The notes under the pieces: model-generated
What the model saw: the letters and a program-made list of their open reading frames with translations, nothing else
What the model was told of the DNA's origin: nothing
Databases searched by the model: none
From: Gymnogyps californianus
Lineage: Eukaryota; Chordata; Aves; Accipitriformes; Cathartidae
Assembly (NCBI RefSeq): GCF_018139145.2
Contig: NC_059471.1
Coordinates: forward strand, 85,086,520 to 85,150,519
Direction: 5' to 3'
Length of the DNA: 64,000 nt
Shown: positions 36,562 through 49,707 of the stretch, one piece after another
How positions within the stretch are numbered: the first letter of the stretch is position 1
Layout of the letters: every line of letters starts with the position of its first letter
Position numbers and translations under genes: made by a program

Positions 36562-38744
36562 TCAGAGGTCCTGGGAGATGAGGAGGGATATGTATGCAGC
36601 AGAGATAAATGACTTGTCCTGAGCCATGCAGGAAACTTTTGATGGGGGAGATTTAGTCTAATGTCTCTCTCCATCAAAACTGTGCTGTACATGTAGATGT
36701 CTATTATACATTTTTGTGTAAGGGCAGGTGCTATTTCCATCCCCACTGTGAACTAATGCTTATCTCGTTTTGGCTGGAAATTCTTGTTTCTCATTGTAAA
36801 ATCCATTCGCTTCCTCAATTTTCAATCCCGTATCAGCAGCAAGGTGATCATTATATATTTGTACCTGACTGGCACAGTAGGTCCTGTGCAAGTGGGTACC
36901 CTACATCACATCGCAGTGGAAGTTAACAAAAATTCCCAGTCAAGAAAAGAAGAAGTCTAAGTAGACATCTGTAATGCAGAACAAGTCTTTCCTGCATCTT
37001 TTTTCAGTGCTTTTCTCTTCTCTGCTCAAGTGAAAACCAGGTCCCTTTGCACAGTCAAAACTTTTAATATTTCCTTTCTCTACATTTTTTCTCTTTTTAT
37101 CCTTAAAAAAAGAACTGCAGTCTGCCAATGAGACCCTCATCTTCCATCCCATGTTTCCATATTGATTAGAAGAAATGAAGGTTGAGCATACTGAGGCTGT
37201 GTGGCTGTGCTCTGATCCATCGCTGCAGAGAACGCAGGGATGCTGTTGCACAGAAATGTTGCAGATCAGTTATCAGCTGTTGTGGCTTAAGGGTGTGCAG
37301 GGTGCAGTGCCTCCCGTCTCTGGTGTACGTGGCTGTAAAGATATTGTGGAATCACTGTGGAAATTTTCCTACGTGGAAATCATCCAGTGCACTGGGAATG
37401 CGACCCTTAGGCGGATTAGGGCCTTTCCTGCATTGTTGTTTGATGATTTTCAAGCTGAGACAGCCCAGAAGGGCTCGGCAGCTTTCGAGCTCCGCCAGCC
37501 TCTTGATGGGTCCCAGCGTGGATCGGGAGGGATGTTTAAGCGTATGTTGGGGTGAGGATGCTCTTTGTTTCAGTGCTTATTTGACGTGAGGTCAGCAAGG
37601 CTGAACAAGTCCTAAAGAGTGTGGCTGGGGGGAAAGTCCAAGTTCAGCTGCCTTTGCTGCGGGGCTGATGTCAGAACGATTTACCCAGCTCTGGGGACTT
37701 TTGTTTGGGGAGACTGACTGCTTTTCCAGAGACAATGGCCGCACCGGTGCCGGGGCCTGGAGCAGTGGGAGACGGGCGCAGGGCTGCTGAATGGGCCCAG
37801 CCACTGCGCAGATGGAGGGATCAGCCGGCAAAACAAAAGTAAAGCTGCTGCCAGCACATTGCTGAAAGGAGAGGGGCAGGACAACACTCCCGGCCCGGCG
37901 CGGGAGCTGCCTGTGCGGGTGCCATGGAGTCAGCGGGGCTTAGCGGTGACTTCGGTCCCCCGAGAGAAAGGATGCAGCCCTCATTTTAAATTGGGAGAAT
38001 GAAAGCAGGCTTGCCTGCTGACTCTCAGCATCAAAAGGGTCAAATCCCAATGGGCTGGCGTTGCCCTCGTACCTGTGGAATTAGTGATGAGCTGAGCAGG
38101 TTTTCACTGGATAACGAGGTCCCAGGGAAATTGCTAGGATCTCTCCTTCACCATTTGCACTGAAGCAAATCCTGTACCTCTGTGGGCGTGCTTTGGCTTG
38201 CAAGGAATTTGTGGGTTTGTTCCAAGGGTAAAATCGTATCTTTGAATGACCAGAGTTGGTTAGAGAAGGCATCTTTGCAGGTTGAGTGGTTGGTTTCTCG
38301 CTGCTCCAAGTGAGTGGCCATGGCCACTGCAAGCCAAGCATGGGGTGCACACAGGGAGCAAATCTGTGCCTCTTGCGGGCAAAGCACACAGGTCTGGGGC
38401 AGAGGCATGCGAGCAAGGTGCCAGGGCAAGGCCTTGACACAGCTGCCTGCTTGGAGCAGCAAGGTACCAAACACAACTGAGGGGTGCCATATTCTCTGGC
38501 CAGCCCAGCCATTCATAAGCATGCTTTTTCCTCTTGGAACAAAATCCTTCTTTTTGAAGACACCAAGATATCTTCTTCTGCCCTGGTGATGGAGTAAGTC
38601 ATGCGTGTCACTAGGGTTGTAACTCTGCCAGTGGAAGGGTTGGCCATACCTAGCCAGGAGATGACTTTAAGGGAAATAGCAACAATGTAGGAAGTCATCT
38701 GAGTTGCTTTGAAGACTTTCCAGGATTTCACTACTCTAAAACTT
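36562..38744. other. Non-coding stretch with a small CpG-rich patch
   Basis: Unique DNA. About 37880-37970 carries roughly nine CpGs in 100 bases and is otherwise unremarkable. Overlapping frames of up to 143 codons at 37175-37590 and 38081-38522 are open in more than one frame at once, which argues against coding. Confidence 0.5.
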
Positions 38745-38985
38745 AGGGGCTTCTAATTTCCAGCCTAAATTAACTTTGGCCAGTTTATAACCATTTATTC
38801 TTGAACCAACTTCAATAGCCTGCCTTTGTTTTTGGCTTTTATCTCCAGGATGAATTTAGAGGAGGCACCGGTATAATCCCTCAGCCTTCATTTTGCAAGA
38901 CTAAAGCTGAAGTCTCCTAGCCTCCTCTTGTAAGACAGGTTCACAAATCCCCAGTTCCTACTGGTTTTTCTGTTGCAGAGCTTAG
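38745..38985 (-). mobile_element. Ancient L3/CR1-type LINE fragment, antisense
   Basis: Plus-strand blocks TCTAATTTCCAGCCTAAATT, then TTTATAACCATTTATTCTTG, and later CTCAGCCTTCATTTTGCAAG follow in the order seen in reverse complements of sauropsid CR1/L3 3' regions. In those elements these blocks encode the C-terminal part of ORF2. The copy is diverged and interrupted. Boundaries are approximate. Confidence 0.55.
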
Positions 38986-41900
38986 CTTAAGAGCATTCTT
39001 GGAAATCTTACCCCTAAAGGACTGTGGGATTTTATAGTCCTACGTCCCTCTAGGTTTTGTGACTTCTACTAGGCTAACTGGGAAAGTGGTGTGTGTTCGT
39101 AAATGTGTGTATGAATATGTAGAGTGCATGCACATGTGCATATTTCAGATGTGATGTCTGGGAATTGTTTTATGTATCACATTTTTGTACAGATAAGTCC
39201 TTACCTATATTCTCTTGGATGACTTGATTTATTTTTTACTCCTTACTGTATCAAAGAACACAAATAACTTTGTAATTTCGGAGAGGCCCAAATCGAAATT
39301 ACGTATCACAGTTCAGTATAGAAAAAGCACCAAATACCACCTTGGAAATCCCACTGATCTCCGGTTTTCATCTCTTACAGAGAAATACTTGTTGAAGTAA
39401 TTTTACCCCTGTCAGAGAAGCAAGTGAAAGAAAGTGTTTCCAGGGAAGTTGGTATTTCAGAGATACAAGGTTTCAGAAGAATTAAAAAAAGTTACTCTTT
39501 TAAAGCAGCTGATGCTGGCAAGCAGGAAAACAGGCTATTTTGCCATCTCGTCTTTTTGATTTTGATTGCAAAGAGTATTGCCGGCTTGAATGATGGGGCA
39601 TTTGGGAGTAGGTTTTTTTAAAGCGGTGTTGAAAAATGAGAGCAGATAGAAGAGAAATAAGTTTATGAGCAAAGGGTAGCAGCAACTGCCTCTTCTTTCC
39701 AACCTCGTCCTGCAAGGTGAGCACTTCCTAGCTATCTGTGGTGCCTCAGAACTACTGCCATGCAGCCTGGCAGGGCAATCCTTTCGTTTTGGTTTCTGTG
39801 GGCATTAGGCATACTTCTTCTTAATAGTGTTTCCATTTGGAAGCTAAATATCATCTCACTGAGCTTTAAAGGCCATTTTCTTCCAAAGCTAGTCTCCAGG
39901 GTCACCTAATGTTATTTAGTGTGTAAAAATGCTGCATTTTCTATCTCTGTTTTTACAATGCAATGGTTTAACTGGTGGCGAGTATGCTGAACCCAGCCTG
40001 TGGCACACTTTAGTTTCCCAGAGAGATACTGGAAATGCGTGTGCCAGAAGAACCAGATGCTGCTGTCTGCCTGCGTTCAGGGGCTGGGCTGGTGATGCTC
40101 CCATGGAGCAGAGGCTGACAGTCACTCTTGAGGGCAGAGACAGCTTATAGGGGATCTCAAAACCTGCATCTGGATGCTGGAGTTAAACAATCATCTTGTC
40201 TTTGAAGAGGTAAAAAAGGGTATTAGAGTCTTACAAAAACAACAGTACTAGAAGGTGAGATCCTACAATGAGGCTGTGCAAGTGTCAGTGGAAAAATATA
40301 TGGGCTCCCGTTATGTACTTAAGTTAGAGCTGATCAAGATCTAGTTTGTCTCTTGCCTCAGGTCCTCTCTGCCTTTTGCTGGCTACCCACAAGTTGAAAT
40401 GGTAGTCATGCCCAGGAGAGGGGACTTGGCCAAAGGGAAGGATGCTTGAGCTGTGCGCTGTTTCCCCAAATATGTTTATGACAGCTTTGCACTGCCAGAC
40501 TCTTATCAGTGACTCTAGTCCCAAATCTTCTTATAAACAGAATGGTAGTTATTTTGAGATAACTAATCTCGGCAGTAAGGCAAGGGCTGCTTTCTAAAGT
40601 TGTGCATCATGGGGAAGGTCCATCTGCTTCTGTAAAACAGAAGTGAAGGCTTGTAATGTGCCCATGTCATTCCCTCAATGATCACACCAAACAAGGAGCT
40701 CTCTTTAGAGCCCTTCCTACTTTCCTGTGATATGATCCCAAGAGCTCTCCAGTAAGCTTCCAAGCCTCTCGTGTTGCCAAGAGTTTAATAGTTATTAGAT
40801 CGGGAAGAAGGAGGGCATCCCAACTGATTGATATGCCGTGCTCATTTCAACAGAATATGGTGGGTCTCCAGAGTCAAAGGTGTTAATGTGACCTTGACGT
40901 GGTGTGGTGTTTAATGGTCAAGTGTGGTTTCAGAGTTTGAGCACAGAAACCTCTGCCTGCTTGGGCATATTGCCAACAACTTCCATTAAAGTCTCTGACT
41001 TATAAAAACTCAACATTATCACATAATATTCACTTTACAGTACTACGTTGTTAAAGATATAGATAAAAAGGCAGGGGAGCAACTGAAGGCATCTGAAAGG
41101 TCTTGTGTGGGCAGATCTCATTTTGCTTCTGAAGTGCATTCTGTTTTGCTTCAGCTATGGAGGTTTACAAGGAAAATCCAGTTTCAGAACTTAGAATTGG
41201 CATTAAATATAGCATTAAAGACCATGTTGTTGGAAGGCGAAGTCACCTGAGATAAGCTGGAGTAGTTACTGCTGCTTTTTTGGAGAACAGTGTATTCTTG
41301 CTTGAAAGATAAAGAGGGAAAAAAAGGCAAATAAAAAACACTACTTCCATTTCTGTTTCTGAGCATCCTGGCAGCCTCAGCACGGGAAGAAGGCTGAGCA
41401 CAGCCTTATCACTCACTCCAAGACTTGGCAAATTAGGACCAGCATTAAGCTGTTTATGACTGCTTTTAGCTGTCTTTTTGGTTACGAGCTCACTAGAAAA
41501 TTGCCAGAGAAATACTGTTGACAGCTGGCTGGGCTTCCTTAGACAAAGGGAGAAAAGAGGGAATTAGGAAGAAGTGGAAGAGCCTTTCCTCTCATTTTTG
41601 CTCAGAGCTAGGACCAGTATTCATTGTGCAAATTTTGGTGGATTGATTTCTGGTCCTGAGGTCTTCTTGCTCATGGGACATGACTTCACAGAAACCCTGG
41701 GTTTAGTTCAGCTCCTATGTGGACTTACTCCAGCCTTCAATTTTTACTTTGATTTTTATTTTCATAAATAATTGCATGTAACAGACTAGGATCCATTGGT
41801 TTCCATGGAAGTCTGTGTGTGTGCTAGGAGAAGGGGGGAACAGGACAGAGTATATTTTGGTCTGGCCTAGACATGGAGTGAAAACAGGCAGTAGGGAACA

Positions 41901-43332
41901 TCCTCAGATGTGCAACTTCTTCGCTGCAGGTGCAAGCTCATTTACTAACACTCCATCATTGAAACAGGGGTCTGGCCTCAACTCAGCATCAAGCCTTAGG
42001 GAATACACTTAGGGAAGCCTGTCTTGTGTCATCATTGCACGGTCAGTAATCCATCCATTTGTTTGACATAATCATGATGCTGGCAAGAGTCCCAGTCTCA
42101 GGTACTGAGGCTGGATGAGGCCTGCCCTGTTGCTGGAAGAGGTTTTCTCTTGGCAGGTTCAGTCCCTTCACGGAAACTGTAGCCAGGAGATATGTTGCAA
42201 CTTTTAATCCAGTAAAAAGGTATTCATATTAGAGGGTCTTTCATTTTGTCCATATGTTGTTGTATTGCTCCAACTTGCAGTTTACAGTTGGCAAACAAGA
42301 CTTGCCTACCTGATCCAGGTTGAAATCGAGTGGATTTCGTGAACGTGGATGAGAAGGGAGTTTGTTCCATTGAGCGCATTGTGGCAGGTGGCTTCCACAT
42401 TGCAAAGCAAACCTTTTTATAACCATTAGAACAGCTTTTGCCTCGGTGCCCCTACCCCTGCTTTTCTTAAATCACTACTACTAGGAGGCAAGCACCCAAC
42501 ATCCATCGTACTTACAGCCACAAGAGTTTGACCTCATGTGCATTTTACATTCCTGTTGGTTGAGAGCTGTTCTCAGGCACTCTTTGGATTTCTTTCTCTT
42601 CAGAAACAGGCTTTTAGATTGTAATGTGTGAGAGGAACAGAGATGAAGATGCACACACACAATTTAATTTGATGGAATCATAATTTGTCAAAGGAAGAAT
42701 GGATATGGACATAAACTTTGATTACACTCTTAAGAAAAATGAAAGAAAATAAAAATTCAAAATGCATGCCCAATGGTGCACCACAGTTTCACACCTGCAC
42801 CATCTCATGTGTCTCTGCATACACATTTTCAACCATAACGTGAATCTCACAGCTTGCATCTACAAAGTCAGTTTGAATTTTAAGTTTCATTTACACAGGA
42901 CTAAGCATAAAAATTACTGTCTATCTGTCATCTTTCTCTCTCCCTCTGTGCACATACATCAATGATGAAATGGATTGCAGAAATTTATGAGCAAAAATCT
43001 CATGAAAATTGGAATGGGTTATGCAATAAACCTTTAACTGCATAAATAGAAGTTTATTGGTGCTTCATTGCATCTTTCAACACTGAATTTGAGGTTATGA
43101 AACATGAATAAACATTGTAATTGTGAAGTTTCTAAACACAAGCAGTTGGAGGTTGATATTGAGACTTGAGAAAATGGCTATTTGACTTTGTCATGGAATT
43201 GAATGGGCTAGTCAGAAAAATCTGATGGGATGTATTAATTTAGGGTTTATTGATCACCAGAACAAACGAGTATCTTCCCACATTTAAAGAGAGATTGCTC
43301 AATTTAATCTGACCACTGGTGTACTGACTATC
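38986..43332. other. Non-coding stretch, nothing recognised
   Basis: About 4.3 kb of unique AT-leaning DNA. No open frame beyond about 75 codons, no recognised repeat family and no RNA gene. Confidence 0.55.
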
Positions 43333-43622
43333 AGAAGAAGATGGATCCAGACTCTTCTTGTTGGTATCTGGTGACAGGACAAACTGAAATCACAGGAAAT
43401 TCCATCTGAAAAGAAAAATCTTTTCTATGATGCATGTAATCAAACACTGGAGCCGGTTGCCCAGAGAGGTTTTGTAGGCTCCATTCATGGAGATACTCAA
43501 AACTCGACTGGACACGGCCCTGAGCAGCCTGCTGCAGCTGCCCCTGCCCCTGCCCTGAGCAGGGGCTGGGCTGGACGCTCTCCAGATGTGCTCTCCAGCC
43601 TCAGCCTGTCTGTGAGTCTGAT
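43333..43622 (+). mobile_element. CR1 LINE fragment, older subfamily
   Basis: The order GATGGATCCAGACTCTTCTT, GTGACAGGACAA, CACAGGAAATTCCATCTGAA, GGTTGCCCAGAGAGGTTTTG, GGAGATACTCAAAACTCGAC and GAGCAGGGGCTGGGCTGGA matches the last part of ORF2 and start of the 3' UTR of bird CR1 subfamilies. The end is worn (CTCCAGCCTCAGCCTGTCTG with no clean octamer tail). It is more diverged than the copy at 35.1 kb, so it probably belongs to an older CR1 wave. Confidence 0.85.
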
Positions 43623-45480
43623 CCAGAGAGTTTCTGTCCACTGTGGCTGATCAACACTGTGCTGGAAAACCTTTCTTTTGAGGGACTATCTGAAAACCTT
43701 CTGGCTTCTGCTCTATGTTTAAAAGTTAGACACCTAAATCTCAGCTGGTTATCTGGCTTCTGTTGTGGTCAGTGGCTGTTTATGGAAGAGCCACCTCTCC
43801 TGTGTGCTAGGTGTTTAAGGTGGACAAGATATGCATTACCTTATGAAGGTGTCTGTTTCCCTTTCTTGACCAACTCAGACTTAGAGGTCTAGCTTTTAGA
43901 CCCCCCAAGCTGGGTGATTCCTACCATGAGTTTCTTTCAGTGCCTGCCCAGCCATGATATCTGCAAAATTAGCAAGCACCTGTGAAAATACCAACCCTAA
44001 ATGCACTGTGCCAGCCGCACTGTGTCCATGTGCAAAGTGGGAATGGTGACCCTGAGCCGCATTTGTAAAGCATGTCGAGAGCTGAGAAGAGACATTCCCT
44101 GGGGGACTCTGGGCTCTGCCCGCACGGCAGTAGTGCAAGGCAGGAGGAGTAGGCACACAAAGAAAAAAAAAAAGTCAGTGCTGAGGACTTGTCCCCACAT
44201 TGTGCATGTTGCAGGGGCTCACCAGTTCCAGCTCCACGGACTGAACACCCTTTAGCAGCTGGAACATGCTGCTAAATGTGTTCCTCAAGCACATCTTGCA
44301 GTTTGGTTTTACTGAAAGAAATCCAGTTTGCACACTCCCACAGCACTCTGTGATGTGAACCAAGGCACAGTGCGTGGGGATGAGAAGGAAATTCACTTCC
44401 AAAGCACACTTGTGATCAGGACACAAAAATGCAGGTGTACCTCATGAAAGTTAGAGAAGATCAAAATAATTTAAAAAAAAAACAGCAAAAATGGACGAAG
44501 TGCATTGCTGTTATATTATTAACAGAACTGTCTTAAGAAAGGTGATAATCCAGCAAGGGGTAGTGTTATCAATACATGGTTCATTCTGCCTAAAATGTAA
44601 TTTCAGAGGTACTGAAATTGTTCTAGAAAACGGGTTAAATTTGACTAGTATTTTTGACAGAAAAGAGGAGGAAGTGAAGGTTTAACAAAGGCAAAACATT
44701 TCATTGCAGTATTTTTGTGAACATGAAAATATGTCATTTTCAGATTTGCTAAGTGAAACTTTTCAACCTTTAATTCTGAAACAGTATGTTCATTTAAATA
44801 TATGATCTGAATTTCGAAAAATCATAGAAGGCAGCTTTAAACTGTGCTAAGTATACCAAAACAGAAGCAAGGATTTGGTTTTAGTCTAATGCAATAGAGC
44901 CTACACCTTTTTGCAATATATTAAGTCTTTTTTTTTTTTGGCTGGGGGAAGGTGAAGAGAAAGAAAATTGGATGAATGACAGGTTCATGCAAGTGTTTAG
45001 ATTGGTCGCTGAATGTATTTCCTATCCATACCACCTGACAATTGCATGTGGCATTTATTCAATTCTGTAAAATGCCGCTGTGAGTTTTGCAGGCAAGAAG
45101 ACACTTTCTTTAAGTAAATTTTATCAATCATTTTCTATCTTCATTTCTGGGGGGGGAAAAAAAATCAGAGGATATGATATAGGAAATTCTGCCTAGTTTT
45201 GTGGCATGGATTTTGACCACATGCTTATATAGATAATTGTGGCTTGTCTGCTCTTGTGCAGCAGGGGTTTCCAGGAATGTCACTGCATTTAGTTGTGCCC
45301 TGTGAGTATTCTCATACTATGGTTTTCACAGCTGCTGCTGGATGTTGGTTTTTTTCTCAAAGAATGAGCTACCTCGGCAGCCACAGTTCAGCCACAGACC
45401 TTGCAGCCTTAAGTTTAGTTCCACTTTCATTGTAAATATGATAAAGCTTTTATTCCAAGCGGATGCCTGTAACAAAATAG
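43623..45480. other. Non-coding stretch, nothing recognised
   Basis: Unique DNA with short A- and T-runs (for example near 44472 and 44930). No gene or repeat family recognised. Confidence 0.55.
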
Positions 45481-45993
45481 GATTAATTTCCTTCCATCCT
45501 TTTTGTAGATGTTCCCATTAAGCTTTTGCTGGCTAAAAACTTCACCTGTGAACAAATCCACATCCTGCATCAGTCTGCGGGCAGGTTGGTTATCACCTGT
45601 CAGAAGGGTTACTGTGTGCAGGAGCTTTCCTCCAGTTTAGGTGTTGCTTTTGGCCATTTTTCAGATTCCCTATCCTGCCAGCTGCCCAAAAATGGGGTGC
45701 AAGAACTCGATTACCAAAGGTGCCATGCCGTGAACCCATCCCACTGCAAGGGGCCTTGCCTGCAGGGAGCTGGTACCATTGCCTTTGCCTGTGGTGGGAC
45801 CCAAAGCGGGGCGCTCCCTGGCACTGGGAAAGTGAACGTAGGAGGTGGAGAGGAGTTACTGACAGTTACACTCTTCCCTTATAGTGAAATGTGTGAATTC
45901 ACACGTTGGTGCAACCCCTCTTGGTCACACATAATACTTTCAGAAATACACAGAAGACGAGATTTCCCTAAAAATGCCAACAAAATGTGAGTG
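45481..45993 (+). other. 160-codon open frame behind a splice acceptor
   Basis: A pyrimidine run TTTCCTTCCATCCTTTTTGT ends in AG at 45508, with an ATTAAT branch-point-like word just upstream. From 45511 one frame stays open for 160 codons to a TGA at 45991-45993. The conceptual peptide starts VPIKLLLAKNFTCEQIHIL, is cysteine-bearing and mixed in composition, and lacks an ATG near its start, so it would be an internal or terminal exon. I recognise no domain. An open run of this length is about what one expects once by chance in this much six-frame sequence, so coincidence with the acceptor is the only reason to flag it. No AATAAA lies close downstream. Confidence 0.22.
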
Positions 45994-48900
45994 AAATTCA
46001 CATGTGCATTTTGCATGTCCACTGCTCGTCTCTTGGATCACCCAGCTTATCCAGAAGTGGAGGGCCTGGATCTCTAAGGGTAGCATGTTCCATCCTGCCA
46101 CGGAGGAGAAAACACTGACACTCACCTGGCGCTATAATGTAGGTCGTGCGTGTTGCAGCACAGCAACTGAGCAAACGTGAGCACTGCTGAACGGGTCTGT
46201 GGATGGTCCTGAGAAATAACAAGCAGTTTGCTTTATTTCTACCTTCCTATCTTCCCCTTTTTTCATTCCCCCCCACCTCCAAATCCAATGAGGTATAAAA
46301 CAAATGCCACTGCTGTCAAAAAATGTGCTGGTGCTGGCTCTGTTTTCTGTCAGTTCCTACTCACTTCAGAGCCTACAGAGTTTAAATATGTGCAGCATAC
46401 ACAAAGTTCAGGATTTTTCATGTGTCAGACTCTGACCCTCTGAAACATGCACTGCTTTGATTTCTGTTCTTACCTATGTATGTTCTTGATGTATGCACAG
46501 CTTTTGGTGAGTTGGAGGGAGGAGATACACTGGCCTGTTTTAGCTTGGCTATATGTGAGACTGAATTTTAAGACACTGAATACTTGGAGCATACCTGTGA
46601 GTATTCATATGTGAGTGTGTGTTTGTGTGTCCAAGCGGGTTTTTTGAGATTTTTTAAGGGTTTTGAGTGTGGCTGGCCTTGCATCCCAGAATGGTGGCTA
46701 TGCAGAGCTCTAAAAGCCTGGGGAGATGAAGCCACAAGGGATGATTCCATTTACGGGTAGAAATTGAGGAGACAGCCATATTATTCAGTCAGGGGACATT
46801 GTAGCCATGAAGGTGCACGGTAGAGGGGTCTTTACTATGTATATGTTTTAATGACTTAATAGCATGTTCAATGTGGGACTCTCAGGGCAGATGACCTGGG
46901 AAGAAGACATTGGGATGACTTGGAGGAAAACAGATAGATGAAAACCAAATCCCTCACTGGTACTCCATGGGAACTAGTAAAAATGTTCGTAGTGAGTGAA
47001 ACTGAGTCAGTGACTCCGTCCCCAAGTTACTTTTCCTCCGCTGTTCAGAAAAAGCTGGAGGAAAGGCAGAGAGATGTCAAGCAGCTCCTCAGCGCTCATG
47101 TGGCATTGTGAGGACCTGGGAATACGTGCCGTGGGTCGGTCTGTTGCAAAGGCTTATCTTCACGGCGCACAGCTACTTCTCCCAGGGTGCAGCAGAAGTA
47201 CAAGCCAACCCTGATAAGGGGGAAAAACCCAGAAGTTAGCATCAAATGTCCGTTTTCATTTCAGCTGCTTTCCAGGTTGCCATGCATCGAATAGTCTGTT
47301 TATTTGCCCCTGGAGCACTTAGTTCCAGCATATATGATTATATACTACTTTTTTGGCCCTGTTTGGAGACAATGAGTGGGTGTGTTTGTTCTAGTAGCTT
47401 TAGGGTAAGAAATAGCAAAAGAGGTACTGTCTCCTCTGTAGTTGGGAGGAAGGCGAGCGCTGATTCTGTTATTACAACAGACTCCATCCTGGGGTTTGCT
47501 GACTCCATGCATGGACATGCACAAGTAAGAGGAAGAGCAGGGAAAGGAATAAATGGAAACAGAACAGCAGTACTGAGCACGTTTAAATGTTTAATGTTAT
47601 TTTTCAAGGTAGTCTCTTTCATTTCACAGAGGACGCTGCCAGTTGCATGTTCAAGGATAATTCACCCATAAAACGTAGCCCATCACTGGGGTGGGATCTG
47701 GGGATCGCTTCCCAGCACACCACACCGTTTTTCAAACTGTTACGTTTTTTAGGAAAGGAGGGGAAGTGGTTGTGAGTTTGGTGTTTAAAACCCTGAGAAG
47801 TGTACTTTCAGCGAGAGGAAAATCTTCTGGCACTCAGCTAACAGCAGATGTGACACCCAGCCACTGAACTTGCTCCCGGAGTGTTCTGGGCCACAATGGA
47901 ACAATTTCCTTTAAAATTGTAAGACCATAATGTTTCCAGATCCAGTTGGAACCAGCATCTAGGTGAGCAGTGGAGAGGAAAGCTTAATTTTCATACTTGG
48001 CTGGGGCAGTTGTAGTTAGTTTTCTGGTAGCAGTTTCCTCACCTCCTTACCTCACCCATTATTCCCATAGGAGGACTTGGAAAGCGTGCAGTGGGAAAGA
48101 TGTTTATAATTCACTGCTCAGCCCCACAGGAATATCCATAGGTTAGCACAAGCTATAAAACCAGGGGCACGGCCATTTTCTTCTCCCCTCTCCTGTCGTC
48201 TTTTAGCCAAGACTGAGTCTTTCAAATCCTGTCAGTCGAGATCGTATCATTTTCTCTGCTGGCTTTCCCTCGAAAGGAGGGGTGCTCTTTCTCCAAGTCC
48301 CCAGAAGCCAGAGGAGAAAGACAAAAAAAATGGGAAAAATAGGCCTTCTCCCTAGATTTGCCCTCAAGCCTGCAACAGACCTATAAAACACAAAGTCAGT
48401 GTCTTCGAAGACGGGGGAGCCCCTCAGGCAGAAGCTGTCGCCGGCAGCCGGGGATGAGCGTGCTGCAGAGGGGTGCAGAAGGGAGCCCGGGGGGGAGCCC
48501 TAGGTGCGGAGGAGACAGAGTGCCTGGGACCCACAGCAGCCCTCGGCGCTGCTTTCGGTGCAAAGGCAAACAGCGCCTGGCTCAGCCCCGCTGTACCCCC
48601 AGCCTCCTGGGAAACCTGCACCCCGTATTTCTATCTGCTACCCGGCTCCTCCCAGCTGACTGCAGCTTGTGCCCTGAGGAACAGCATAGCTTCCCCCAAG
48701 TTTTGTGATCTTATCTGAGGAATGATGAATGTTTTCTTTCGCTGGGTTGGGTTGTTTTGGTTTGGTTTGGTTTCTAGGACAGAACACTTCCTGAGAGGAT
48801 CAAATTGAGCAGCATCACTAACTGCATTTTTTGTTTCTTCTTTGTTTTCTTCCATTCCCTGTTTTCTCCTTCTTTATGGATAGATTTTAGACACAATAGT

Positions 48901-49128
48901 CGGTGACACTGAAAGCAATTTCTGAGTACTGGGAGAACCAGTAAACCACAGGAACCTTCCTGCAATTTAGAAAAGGCTGGGGAAGCAGGGAGGAGAGGAG
49001 CAGCTGTTATCGCAACTGAAATAGGCTATCGGACACAGCTGACAGTTTCTGTGGAAGAAGCAGGACCGTGCACAGATAAGCTTCCATAATCGTCAAGAAA
49101 CTAAAGGGAAAAAATCTTGAGTCCATAG
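45994..49128. other. Non-coding stretch with a CpG-rich patch
   Basis: Unique DNA. A minus-strand exon-like segment (46126-46208) is described among the observations. At 48400-48600 there are about a dozen CpGs in 200 bases of G+C-rich DNA, just short of usual island criteria. A GGTTT-type simple repeat lies at about 48744-48775. No gene recognised. Confidence 0.5.
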
Positions 49129-49133
49129 GCGGC
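49129..49133. repeat. Target-site duplication, left copy
   Basis: GCGGC directly abuts the LTR start. Its partner on the right is GTGGC, differing by one C-to-T change at a CpG, as expected from methylcytosine decay. Confidence 0.6.
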
Positions 49134-49254
49134 TGTCATGGTTTAACCCCAGCCAGCAGCTAAGCACCACGCAGCCGCTTCCCCCTCCCCCCTCCCAGCA
49201 GGGTGGGGAGGAGGAAAGGAAAAAGGTAAAACTCGTGGGTTGAGATAAGAACAG

Positions 49255-49260
49255 TTTAAT
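49255..49260 (-). terminator. LTR polyadenylation signal ATTAAA
   Basis: TTTAAT on the plus strand is ATTAAA on the minus strand, placed downstream of the LTR TATA box and upstream of the LTR end as expected for the R/U5 junction of a retroviral LTR. Confidence 0.5.
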
Positions 49261-49434
49261 AACTAAAGTAAAAATAAAAATACACTACTAACTAAGAATA
49301 ATAATAATTGTAATGAAAAAGAATACAACAAAAAAAAAGAAATAAGAAAAGACCAGTGATGCACAATGCAATTGCTCACCACCCACTGACTGCTGCCAGA
49401 GCCGCAATCCAGCCGTCCCAGCCAACTCCCCCCT

Positions 49435-49444
49435 GTTTATATAC
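49435..49444 (-). promoter_or_regulatory. LTR TATA box
   Basis: The minus strand reads GTATATAAAC, preceded by a CATGCCCA block and followed by a G-rich stretch. This is the likely core promoter of the solo LTR, directing minus-strand transcription, and it is intact in sequence. Confidence 0.6.
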
Positions 49445-49707
49445 TGGGCATGACGTTCCATGGTATGGAATACCCCTTTGGCTGGTTCAGGTCAGCTGCC
49501 CCGGCTGTGCTCCCTCCCAGCTTCTTGCACACCTGCTTGCTGGCAGAGCATGGGAAACTGAAAAGTCTTTGGCTTAAGATAAGCGCTACTTAGCAACAAC
49601 TAAAACATCAGCGTGTTATCAACATTATTCTCACACTAAATCCAAACCACAGCACTGTACCAGCTACTAAGAAGAGAGTTAACTCTGTCCCAGCCGAAAC
49701 CAGGACA

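Larger units (their letters stand above)
49134..49707 (-). mobile_element. Solo ERV LTR (endogenous retrovirus), minus orientation
   Basis: A 574-bp unit bounded by TGTCATGG on the left and CCAGGACA on the right, with inverted TG...CA ends as for retroviral LTRs. Read on the minus strand it starts TGTCCTGGTTTCGGCTGGGA and has a TATA box, an ATTAAA polyadenylation signal about 175 bases further on, and ends in GGGGTTAAACCATGACA. I recognise the terminal sequences as a very common neoavian ERV LTR type. There is no gag, pol or env sequence on either side, so the provirus was reduced to one LTR by recombination between its two LTRs. The 5-bp flanking duplication suggests an ERVL-like element, but class assignment is inferred. 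Confidence 0.9.
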
